Source of the DNA: Verrucomicrobiota bacterium
GTDB taxonomy: Bacteria; Verrucomicrobiota; Verrucomicrobiia; Chthoniobacterales; UBA10450
Direction of reading: 5' to 3'
NCBI GenBank assembly: GCA_003219355.1
Contig: QHOQ01000113.1
Span: forward strand, 1 to 13,520
Length of the DNA: 13,520 nt
The translations under genes were made by a program, and so were the position numbers. This document shows, piece after piece, positions 1 through 6,456 of this stretch. The notes under the pieces were generated by a model that did not search any database, was not told the DNA's origin, and was given only the letters and a program-made list of their open reading frames with translations. Positions within the stretch are counted from its first letter, which is position 1, and each line of letters begins with the position of its first letter.

Positions 1-319
1 CATCGCCTCGGATGACCACCGCCTGGTCGGCGTTGAGTTGAACCAGACTTTTCAGCAATTCGCCCAATTCAGGAGCGCTCAGGGTGCGACGGTTCACGAC
101 GACATTTCCGTCCGCTTTCACATTCACAACCACATCTCCGATCGGCGAAGTTTTCTCTTTCGCGGCAGAAGCTTTCGGCACTTTAACGTCAAGTTCGTTC
201 TCATTTCGAGCTGCGTTCCAAGTCAACAGAAAAAAAATCAATAACAGCAACAGGACATCAACAAGCGGCGCCAGTTGAATGCCCGGATGATGCAAAGGCG
301 CGTGACCACGCAGATTCAT
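1..319 (-). CDS. exbD: ExbD/TolR-family biopolymer transport protein (3' end outside window)
   Basis: This is the N-terminal 106 residues of an ExbD/TolR protein; the C-terminus lies beyond position 1. The start is the ATG at 319. After a short basic cytoplasmic tail comes the family's single membrane segment, about residues 16-34 (LAPLVDVLLLLLIFFLLTW). It carries the invariant proton-path aspartate, Asp21, in the context PLVDVLLLLL. A periplasmic domain follows, with the usual 'V.V..DG...V' strand and the start of the helix containing LLKSLVQ. ExbD works with ExbB in the inner membrane, using the proton motive force to drive TonB-dependent outer-membrane transport or a Tol-type function. It lies 51 bp after exbB on the same strand, so the two are surely co-transcribed. 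No Shine-Dalgarno is visible. The family is clear; ExbD versus TolR cannot be settled from this fragment. Confidence 0.9.
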   Translation of the reverse strand, partial: MNLRGHAPLHHPGIQLAPLVDVLLLLLIFFLLTWNAARNENELDVKVPKASAAKEKTSPIGDVVVNVKADGNVVVNRRTLSAPELGELLKSLVQLNADQAVVIRGD

Positions 320-342
320 GTAATATAAAAGACGATGTCGAT

Positions 343-368
343 CTAGCGGATTGCTAGGGCGATGGCCC
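343..368 (-). repeat. Two adjacent small hairpins between exbB and exbD
   Basis: Just after the exbB stop codon two perfect short inverted repeats abut: GGGC/GCCC with a 4-nt loop (357-368) and CTAGC/GCTAG with a 5-nt loop (343-357). On the minus-strand mRNA they could form two small stem-loops in the 51-nt spacer. There is no following U-tract, so they are unlikely to be a full terminator. A role in mRNA processing or in tuning the exbB:exbD ratio is possible but only inference. Confidence 0.3.
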
Positions 369-370
369 GC

Positions 371-1141
371 TTAAAGTTCGTCCTCGATCAGCACGGGCGT
401 TCGCTCGGTTCGTTTGCCATATTGCAAAGAAAGCAAAGCCAAAACGTGAGTCGTGGCAGCTTCCAAATCTGAAATCAACCTTTGGGCTCGGCCACGGAAA
501 AAAGCGTAGAACATCATCGCCGGAATACCGATGGCCAGACCAGCGGCTGTGTTAACCAATGCCTGACTGATCCCGCTCGAGAGAGCGACGTAACGCGTCG
601 CTCCGAGATCGCTGCGGCCAAGCGCGCCAAACGAATGGATGATTCCAAAAACGGTACCGAGGAGGCCCAACAGCGGCGCGATCATTCCAATATCGGCAAG
701 ATAGATCACGCGATTGTTCAGACTGGCCGCGACCCGCGTCCCTTCCGTCTCGGCGATCTCGCGAACCTGTTGCAAATCTGCGTTCGGATTTTTGGTCGTG
801 AAATCGAGGATCTTTTGCACAACTCGCGCGATGGCTTCGCCGTGGCGATTGGAAACAGCGAGCAATCCCAGATAATCCCGCTTGCGCAAGAGGGCATCGG
901 CCGTGGCCATGTAACCGCTCGAAACAACCGCACCACGGCGGATCGTCATCAAATAAACGATCACGAGCATGACGGAAAAGATCGACAACAGGACGAGCGG
1001 TATCATCACTGGCCCTGCTTTGATAAGGGTGTCCAGGATCGTCTCCGAGTGTGTATCAGGCACCAGAGGAGGCGTGGCATCCTGTGCCAGCAAAGGAGTT
1101 GCGCCCGCCAGCAGGGCGAGCACCAGGAATGAAATCTTCAT
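371..1141 (-). CDS. exbB: ExbB/TolQ/MotA-family proton channel protein
   Basis: A 256-residue ExbB/TolQ protein, the proton-conducting partner of the ExbD encoded directly downstream. I chose the ATG at 1141 because it begins a good cleavable signal peptide (MKISFLVLALLAGATPLLA, cleavage near residue 19). The frame continues upstream to a TTG at 1192, but that would bury the signal. Three membrane segments follow: about 43-65, 150-171 (with the family motif LLGLLGTVFGII at 157-168) and 191-215 (ISQALVNTAAGLAIGIPAM). The long cytoplasmic loop between the first and second is typical. A leader peptide plus extended periplasmic N-terminus is known in some ExbB proteins, which slightly favours ExbB over TolQ. 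It is 86 bp downstream of glgE and may be transcribed with it or from its own promoter. Confidence 0.93.
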   Translation of the reverse strand: MKISFLVLALLAGATPLLAQDATPPLVPDTHSETILDTLIKAGPVMIPLVLLSIFSVMLVIVYLMTIRRGAVVSSGYMATADALLRKRDYLGLLAVSNRHGEAIARVVQKILDFTTKNPNADLQQVREIAETEGTRVAASLNNRVIYLADIGMIAPLLGLLGTVFGIIHSFGALGRSDLGATRYVALSSGISQALVNTAAGLAIGIPAMMFYAFFRGRAQRLISDLEAATTHVLALLSLQYGKRTERTPVLIEDEL

Positions 1142-1227
1142 GCCAAGAATTTGGTTACGATAAACGGAGCGTTGTTGGATGCAAATATACAACTCACAGA
1201 CTAAACACAGGCCGACTCACCGGGTTG

Positions 1228-3198
1228 CTAAACAAATTGATCGCCGCTAGCCCAGCGACGAACGCGGAAAATGTGGGCCGGTTGAATTTCCGGATCGAGC
1301 TCAACGTAATTTTGGCGACCCCGCCACGTGTAGCGCGCATCGCTGAGCAAATCGTGCACTTGATACACGTCACTGGCCATTTGGCCGAACTGGTCGATCG
1401 GCACATCGATATAAGAATTCTGTTTCCGATGCGGATCGAGATTCACAACAACGAGAATGATATTGTCGCGAGCAGGTGTCATTTTGCCGTAAAACAGGAT
1501 TGCATCATTGTCAGCATGGTAAAACCGCAAGTTATCGTAAAAGTGAAGCGCGCGGTTTTCTTTTCGGATTTTGTTTAACCGCATGATCCAATCCTTGATG
1601 TTTCCGGGGCCATCCCAATCGCGTTCTTTCCACTGATACTTTTCCGAATCGAGGTACTCCTCACGACCCGGTAGAGCCTCGTTCTCACACAGTTCGTATC
1701 CGCTGTAGATGCCATAGAGAGTTGAGAGCGTGGCGGCGAGGAGCACGCGAATCATGAACGCCGGCCGGCCGCCATCCTGAAGCACGAACGGTAAAATATC
1801 CGGCGTGTTTGGCCAAAGATTAGCCCGAAAATATTCGCTCATTTCGGTCTCCGTTAACTCTGTGAAATATTCAATGAGCTCATGTTTCGAATTTCGCCAC
1901 GTAAAATATGTGTAGCTCTGGTTGAAACCGACTTTGGCCAGGGCCTTCATCATCTTGGGTCTGGTGAACGCTTCGGCGAGGAAGACCGAGTCCGGATATT
2001 TGGCGCGCACGCCGTTTATTAAGTATTCCCAGAACGCGACCGGTTTAGTGTGTGGATTATCGACCCGGAAGATGCGCACGCCGCGCTCGGCCCAAAAAAG
2101 GACGATACTCTTCATCTCCGCCCATAGCTCGCGCCAGGTTTCGCATCGAAAGTTCAACGGATAGATGTCTTCATACTTCTTCGGCGGGTTCTCGGCGTAT
2201 TTTATGGTGCCGTCTGGACGCTTGTAGAACCAATCTGGATGCTCTTTGACGTAAGGATGATCGGGTGAGCAATTGATTGCGAAGTCGAGTGCGATCTCCA
2301 TTCCGCGTTTTCGGATCTGCTTTTGAAGCCACTCAAAATCGGCCAGCGTGCCGAGTGCAGGCTCGACTGCTTTGTGTCCGCCTGCCTCGCTTCCGATCGC
2401 CCACGGCACGCCCGGATCACCAGGGTCGCACTCGATTGAATTATTGCGACCTTTTCGATTCGTGTGGCCAATCGGATGAATAGGTGGAAAATAAATGACA
2501 TCGAAACCCATCGCCCTGGCGTCGTCGACCCGTGGCAAACAATCGCGGAACGTCGATCCGCGATCGCCACGGCCTTCAGCGGAGCGCGGGAAAAATTCAT
2601 ACCACGCGCCGATTTGTGCCGCTGGACGATCGACAATGACGCGCGGAGCTGGTGCATACCGTGTCGGGCCGGCGCGATCAGCGTAAGTCGCCATTAGCAT
2701 CTCCAGCTCTCCGGATTGTGCGATCTCATTGATCTCGGTGTTACCGGCTTTGCCGATGCGCCTGGAGAGCTCCAGCAACCGCGCAGAATCCGTGTGATCG
2801 TGCGCTCGCTGGGAAGCTGCCTCGAGCAGAGCAGCGCCTTCCAATGCTTCGCTCCGGAGCTTAGTGATGCCAGCGCCGAATTTCGCGGCGAACTCCCCTC
2901 TCCATCCGGAAAATTTATCCGTCCATGCCTCGATCGTGTATTCGTAAATCGCGCTGTCGTAAAGCGTGCAGACACCTCGCCACCGGTCGTTATCGACGAA
3001 CGCCATGGGCGTTTCCCGCCACTGTCTCTTCCCGACAACGCGCCACTTCAAGACTGCTGCAACCACGTCATGCCCGTCTTTAAAGATGTCCGCTTCGACG
3101 ACGAGATCTTCTCCAACGATGCGTTTTATCGGGTAACGACCGCCGTCAATCAACGGCTGCAGATTTTCTATAACCGCCGAAGGAAAGGCCCGAAGCAT
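1228..3198 (-). CDS. glgE: Alpha-1,4-glucan:maltose-1-phosphate maltosyltransferase (GlgE)
   Basis: A 656-residue GH13 subfamily 3 enzyme, close to the usual GlgE length. GlgE transfers maltosyl units from maltose 1-phosphate to the non-reducing end of alpha-1,4-glucans in the cytoplasm. The N-terminal beta-sandwich begins with a typical GRYPIKR..GE...V.ADIF.DGHD stretch (residues 20-44). The TIM barrel contains the catalytic nucleophile Asp380 in FRVDNPHTKP (378-386), the acid/base Glu409 in FLAEAFTRP (406-414), and the LQDGGRPAF segment (473-481) with the third acidic residue. The helical insertion at 120-180 is also normal for the family. The ATG at 3198 is the only usual start codon in frame before the upstream stop. 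The partner genes treS, mak and glgB are not in this window. It is 72 bp after the SufR-like regulator gene and precedes exbB; I see no functional link to either. Confidence 0.95.
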   Translation of the reverse strand: MLRAFPSAVIENLQPLIDGGRYPIKRIVGEDLVVEADIFKDGHDVVAAVLKWRVVGKRQWRETPMAFVDNDRWRGVCTLYDSAIYEYTIEAWTDKFSGWRGEFAAKFGAGITKLRSEALEGAALLEAASQRAHDHTDSARLLELSRRIGKAGNTEINEIAQSGELEMLMATYADRAGPTRYAPAPRVIVDRPAAQIGAWYEFFPRSAEGRGDRGSTFRDCLPRVDDARAMGFDVIYFPPIHPIGHTNRKGRNNSIECDPGDPGVPWAIGSEAGGHKAVEPALGTLADFEWLQKQIRKRGMEIALDFAINCSPDHPYVKEHPDWFYKRPDGTIKYAENPPKKYEDIYPLNFRCETWRELWAEMKSIVLFWAERGVRIFRVDNPHTKPVAFWEYLINGVRAKYPDSVFLAEAFTRPKMMKALAKVGFNQSYTYFTWRNSKHELIEYFTELTETEMSEYFRANLWPNTPDILPFVLQDGGRPAFMIRVLLAATLSTLYGIYSGYELCENEALPGREEYLDSEKYQWKERDWDGPGNIKDWIMRLNKIRKENRALHFYDNLRFYHADNDAILFYGKMTPARDNIILVVVNLDPHRKQNSYIDVPIDQFGQMASDVYQVHDLLSDARYTWRGRQNYVELDPEIQPAHIFRVRRWASGDQFV

Positions 3199-3211
3199 GG
3201 GCCATGAATCA

Positions 3212-3224
3212 AGCGAAATTCGCT
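3212..3224. promoter_or_regulatory. 13-bp palindrome immediately upstream of glgE
   Basis: AGCGAA and TTCGCT flank a single central base, 13 bp in all, ending 14 bp before the glgE start codon. As DNA it has the shape of a dimeric regulator's half-sites. As RNA it can form a 5-bp stem with a 3-nt loop in the spot where a ribosome would load. No Shine-Dalgarno is seen here. Function is unproven and chance is possible. Confidence 0.3.
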
Positions 3225-3270
3225 GGATGCGAAAGGAGAAATCTCGTCGATGAAGGGATAAGCAACGCTG

Positions 3271-3909
3271 TTACAATGCAAAATAAAACGCGCACTCGTA
3301 CAGACCGGAGTTGCGAATCATCTCTCGGCGGACCCGGGTGCCGAGAAGAACTTCGAACATATCCTGCTCAAGTCGGCTAATGATAGAATACTGCTCGAGC
3401 AAATTCATGATCGGCGAGTGACATTCGAGAATCTGGGACTCGCCCGCTTCGCCGGCGGTGAACTGAGCCATGTAGCCCTCTCCGTCGCGCACCCGGGCAA
3501 GCCATTTGGCGCGTTCGGCGACTGTTTCTCCTTTTACCTTGGTCTTGAGCGCAGCAGTCTTTTTTTCGAAAACGTTGTAAAGGAGCTTCTCCGGCACGTT
3601 TGGCCCATAAATTTCCTGAGCCGACTTTAATAGCTCAAGGGTGAATTGGTTGCTATCAGCCTGAAAAAGATCATGGCTACGGCGCGTAAGCCGGTAAACC
3701 ATTTCCGGGCGACCCATTTTTTGCGGTCGGCGCCAGGTATCCAGATAACCATCGCGCTGAAGGGTAAGGCAATGTTGTTTGATACCCATGTAGCTCATCT
3801 TCATTCTTTCAACCAGCTCGTTAACGGACATTCCCCTAGTCCGTTTGAGCGAGTTAAGGATTTCCAACCGCTGGGTACGGCCAATTTCTGCGATTAAACG
3901 TTGATTCAT
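3271..3909 (-). CDS. SufR-like winged-helix transcriptional regulator with altered cluster ligands
   Basis: A 212-residue DNA-binding protein. Residues 9-60 form a DeoR/ArsR-type winged helix (recognition helix about 39-56, SYMGIKQHCLTLQRDGYL), followed by the wing RPQKMGRPEMVYRLT. The C-terminal part, with GEGYMAQF, an E.HSPI segment and a LLGTRVRRE..R..G...C ending, matches the layout of SufR-type regulators of Fe-S cluster biogenesis. In that family three cysteines (C-X12-C-X27-C, from memory) bind a [4Fe-4S] cluster. Here the corresponding positions are Ser165, Ser178 and Cys206; other cysteines are Cys47 and Cys163. Classical cluster binding is therefore doubtful. It lies 160 bp downstream of ygfZ, a gene linked to Fe-S enzymes, and 72 bp upstream of glgE. 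The ATG at 3909 lacks a Shine-Dalgarno. The regulator class is secure; its target and ligand are unknown. Confidence 0.8.
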   Translation of the reverse strand: MNQRLIAEIGRTQRLEILNSLKRTRGMSVNELVERMKMSYMGIKQHCLTLQRDGYLDTWRRPQKMGRPEMVYRLTRRSHDLFQADSNQFTLELLKSAQEIYGPNVPEKLLYNVFEKKTAALKTKVKGETVAERAKWLARVRDGEGYMAQFTAGEAGESQILECHSPIMNLLEQYSIISRLEQDMFEVLLGTRVRREMIRNSGLYECAFYFAL

Positions 3910-3948
3910 AATCTGGTAAAAACGGAAGTCGTGGACTTTACACGTCTC

Positions 3949-3980
3949 GATGTTTAAAACGCAAGATTTAAATTACGCAA
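3949..3980 (-). promoter_or_regulatory. Tandem TTGCGT repeats upstream of the regulator gene
   Basis: On the minus strand two 16-bp imperfect direct repeats lie back to back, both beginning TTGCGT (3980-3975 and 3964-3959) and ending ATC, identical at 11 of 16 positions. They sit about 40-70 bp before the regulator start codon, inside an AT-rich 160-bp intergenic region. The second TTGCGT could also serve as a -35 hexamer for a TAAAGT -10 with an 18-bp spacer. They are candidates for a promoter with a self-regulation site. I find no CAAC...GTTG pair, the operator type recalled for cyanobacterial SufR. Confidence 0.25.
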
Positions 3981-4069
3981 ATAACGAAAACAAAGGAGAT
4001 TACAAACACTACGAATATCTGGCCTTGAGCGGATGAAAAGATGCGCATTTCTTGGCTGATCGCGCTGCC

Positions 4070-4993
4070 TTAGACGAATGGAAGCGAAACCACTTCGACT
4101 CGAATCGGAGCCTGTGCAGGGGAATCCTCAGTTCCGGCGACCGCGTCCAGGTTAGTGCCGGTAATGTTGAAGCCTCGTTTGACAAACCCGAGTGCGATTT
4201 CCCTCCCGAGTCGTTCACTGCGCGTTGTGCTCGTAATCCAGCCCGCTTGTCCGCCGTCCGCCGAGGTGCCAACGAGTTTCATGCCTGCGCCAAGCGGCGT
4301 CCCGTGCAACGAAATTAACCCGCGCAGGCGCTTGTTTGTTTGGCCGGACATCTTAATTCGCGAGATCACTTCCTGACCGATGTAGCAACCCTTCTCATAA
4401 TCGATAGTGCGCTCTTCCAAGTTCGCCTCGATCGGGATGATCTCTTCCGTCAGCTCGCGCCCCCACCGGGGAATACCTTGTTCAATGCGAAGAATCTCCG
4501 CGGAAGCGGCGTTGAAAAAGCGAAAGGTTGACGACAATTGTCCTGAAACAGCATCGTGGAGCGCCGAATCGGCCCAGATATCCCAACCCGTTTCGACAAA
4601 CCGGCGCGCGGACAGGATGCGCTGACAATCGGCTACATCCGGGGCCGCTCGCGACAGTACGTGAAAGATCGATAATCGATCAGTGACGTCTTCCATCTGC
4701 ACATCATCGGCAATCAGATAGCGCTCGAGTCTGGCGAAGAGTGCTTCCCGAAGTTCAGGCGCGGCATCGATCCAAAGATAATCGGACCTTGCGGAAATAA
4801 AAACGCGGGCGTTGATCTTACCCTTCGCATTGAGCACGCACGCGTCAATTGAGGTTGATTCGGTAGCCTTGCGCACATCATTCGTGACCTGCCCGTTCAG
4901 AAAACGGAGACGATCATTCCCCGTAAGGCGAAGCTTCGTTCGTCCGGACAAATCAAAAAAACCGCCGTCGCCGGTTTGGAGCGGCGCCGTCAT
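4070..4993 (-). CDS. ygfZ: YgfZ/GcvT-domain folate-binding protein
   Basis: A 307-residue protein of the COG0354 (YgfZ/CAF17) family, which binds folate and supports the assembly or repair of certain Fe-S enzymes. The diagnostic signature is complete: KGCYIGQEVISR at 201-212, with the conserved cysteine Cys203. The N-terminal LSGRTKLRLTGNDRLRFLNGQVTND segment (14-39), the 'LNAKGKI.AR' strand (54-63) and the C-terminal barrel with ALGFVKRG are all family hallmarks. Its ATG at 4993 overlaps the stop codon of the preceding dehydrogenase gene (ATGA), so translation is probably coupled. A SufR-like regulator gene follows 160 bp later on the same strand. Nothing is missing or truncated. The family assignment is firm; which Fe-S enzyme it serves here cannot be read from the sequence. 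Confidence 0.93.
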   Translation of the reverse strand: MTAPLQTGDGGFFDLSGRTKLRLTGNDRLRFLNGQVTNDVRKATESTSIDACVLNAKGKINARVFISARSDYLWIDAAPELREALFARLERYLIADDVQMEDVTDRLSIFHVLSRAAPDVADCQRILSARRFVETGWDIWADSALHDAVSGQLSSTFRFFNAASAEILRIEQGIPRWGRELTEEIIPIEANLEERTIDYEKGCYIGQEVISRIKMSGQTNKRLRGLISLHGTPLGAGMKLVGTSADGGQAGWITSTTRSERLGREIALGFVKRGFNITGTNLDAVAGTEDSPAQAPIRVEVVSLPFV

Positions 4994-6114
4994 GCTTCTT
5001 CAGACGGTGTGGTCCGTTTCAGTAGTTGCCTACTGCGGCGAAGTAACCGGCTAAGAATCCTGTGCCGCGATTGTGTTTCTTCTTCGGCCTTTTCGCCGGG
5101 AGAAGTCGCGAGCGTTCCTTCTCCGATGGCCGCAGTGTCATTTTCCTGTTGAGGTTTTGGCCCTTTCAAATCGGCTGAGGACGCAGCGGGCTTTGGAATT
5201 AAAACGAATTCGCCCGCATGCGCTTCGACATTCTGGGCTTCTGATTCGGCTTCTTCAGGTGTGGTGGATCCGCAATATTTTCGCGCGACGGCCGAGTAAT
5301 CCTCCTCGCCATGGTCCTGTTGCACTTGCTCAACCAGCCGATCGCGCACAGCGGCGGTCACTCCCAGTTCAAGATCATGGGACAAGCCAAGCTGATTGGC
5401 GATCTGCATGTCTTTGAGCATGTGCTTTATGGAAAAGTGAGGCTCAAAATCGCGGTTGATCATTTTTGGCATTTTCATCGCCAGAGTTGCAGAATGACTT
5501 GCGTTGTCTCGCATCGCTTGGAGGAACTTTTCTAGGGGCAAGCCTAAAGCTCGGACAATCCCCAAAGCTTCCGCCGCCGCCTGGACACTCGCGGCAGTGA
5601 TCATGTTGGTTGCGATTTTGATCGCTGTCGCCTGCCCGAGCTCACCGATCTCGATGATCTCTTTGCTGCTCGCCTCAAGAATCGGGCGTGCCTCCTTCAG
5701 AGCCGCATCAGTCCCCGCTACGTAGTAAACCAATTCTCCCTTTTCGGCGGCAGTCTTGCTGCCAGTAAATGGCGCCTCGACAAAACGCGCACCACGACGT
5801 TCGACAGTTTTCGCAGCATTACGCATGGAATTTGGAGCGACGGTGGAATGCGCGATGACGACATGGCGCGGTGCAAGCGCTCCGCTAAGCTGCTGAACGG
5901 TTTGCACCAAGGCGTCATCATCCGAAACAAAAATCTGGAGGTAATCGCACATTTCCGCCAGCTCCGCGGGCGAACCGACGAAGTTTGGAACAGGCCGCGG
6001 AGTTCGGTTCCAAACGAAGACCTGAAATCCTTTCTGGCGCAGATTGGCGGTCACGCCACGGCCGATAATCCCAAGGCCGATGACTCCAATATTTTTTCGC
6101 ATTGGACCGGACAT
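4990..6114 (-). CDS. Beta-hydroxyacid dehydrogenase (3-hydroxyisobutyrate/glyoxylate reductase type) with C-terminal extension
   Basis: A 374-residue NAD(P)-dependent beta-hydroxyacid dehydrogenase. The Rossmann fingerprint GVIGLGIIG is at 10-18; STVAP (90-94) and the substrate-binding segment FVEAPFTGSKTAAEKGELV (111-129) replace the more usual DAPVSGG form. The catalytic lysine is Lys166 in AIKIATNMI, and Lys234 lies in the FSIKHMLKDM helix. The family normally ends near residue 285-290. Here about 85 further residues follow: an acidic, Ala/Glu/Pro-rich linker and then a strongly basic helix (about 347-368). The variant substrate loop favours a glyoxylate/succinic-semialdehyde reductase-like activity over valine catabolism, but the substrate is not determinable. 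The ATG at 6114 has a GGAG 11 nt upstream. The gene is coupled to ygfZ by a 4-bp overlap, an unusual partner. Confidence 0.88.
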   Translation of the reverse strand: MSGPMRKNIGVIGLGIIGRGVTANLRQKGFQVFVWNRTPRPVPNFVGSPAELAEMCDYLQIFVSDDDALVQTVQQLSGALAPRHVVIAHSTVAPNSMRNAAKTVERRGARFVEAPFTGSKTAAEKGELVYYVAGTDAALKEARPILEASSKEIIEIGELGQATAIKIATNMITAASVQAAAEALGIVRALGLPLEKFLQAMRDNASHSATLAMKMPKMINRDFEPHFSIKHMLKDMQIANQLGLSHDLELGVTAAVRDRLVEQVQQDHGEEDYSAVARKYCGSTTPEEAESEAQNVEAHAGEFVLIPKPAASSADLKGPKPQQENDTAAIGEGTLATSPGEKAEEETQSRHRILSRLLRRSRQLLKRTTPSEEA

Positions 6115-6456
6115 GTGGCGTTGGGCTCCGCTGGACGAGGCATTCGGCCACGATCAAAGTGCGCGCAAAAGCGCCGGCAGGCAACGCAGAAGTTTGCGAG
6201 TTTCCGCAGTACCTTAGAAGCGCTCGCTAATGGACTCGCTCCCGCTCAAAAATCGACAGCCAGGCATTGCAATAATTGTCGGCGTTTTTCATTGTCAATC
6301 GTAAACCTGACTTTTGATTGGACCTATTCAAAACTCATCTGCCGAACAGGCAAATCGGTCAATTGGACAACGTGAAAACCGAGGCGAGTGCGAATTGGTT
6401 GACTAATTTCCCCACGCGCATTTCGGCAACGCAAGCTCCTGCAATCAACAGCGCGA
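6115..6456. other. 342-bp intergenic region upstream of the dehydrogenase-ygfZ unit
   Basis: No convincing gene is present on either strand. The one open frame that enters from within (6318 on the plus strand) has no start signal and runs antisense into the neighbouring enzyme gene. The region holds the promoter candidate at 6269-6298, which leaves an untranslated leader of roughly 150 nt before the dehydrogenase start. It also holds a weak TGCC/GGCA stem-loop near 6341-6353, which lacks a U-tract and so is not a clear terminator for the M28 gene. Confidence 0.6.
6269..6298 (-). promoter_or_regulatory. Sigma-70-type promoter candidate for dehydrogenase-ygfZ
   Basis: On the minus strand a perfect TTGACA -35 hexamer (6298-6293) is followed by an 18-bp spacer and TATTGC (6274-6269), a mediocre -10 matching TAT only. 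Transcription would start near 6262. The position suits the dehydrogenase-ygfZ operon, whose first gene starts at 6114. Confidence 0.4.

Noticed and set aside
482..1132. Plus-strand open frame of 216 codons opposite exbB
   Set aside because: Shadow of a well-supported ExbB; composition is highly polar and without family features.
1142..1192. Upstream extension of exbB to a TTG codon at 1192
   Set aside because: It would place 17 polar residues before an excellent signal peptide; the ATG at 1141 is the natural start.
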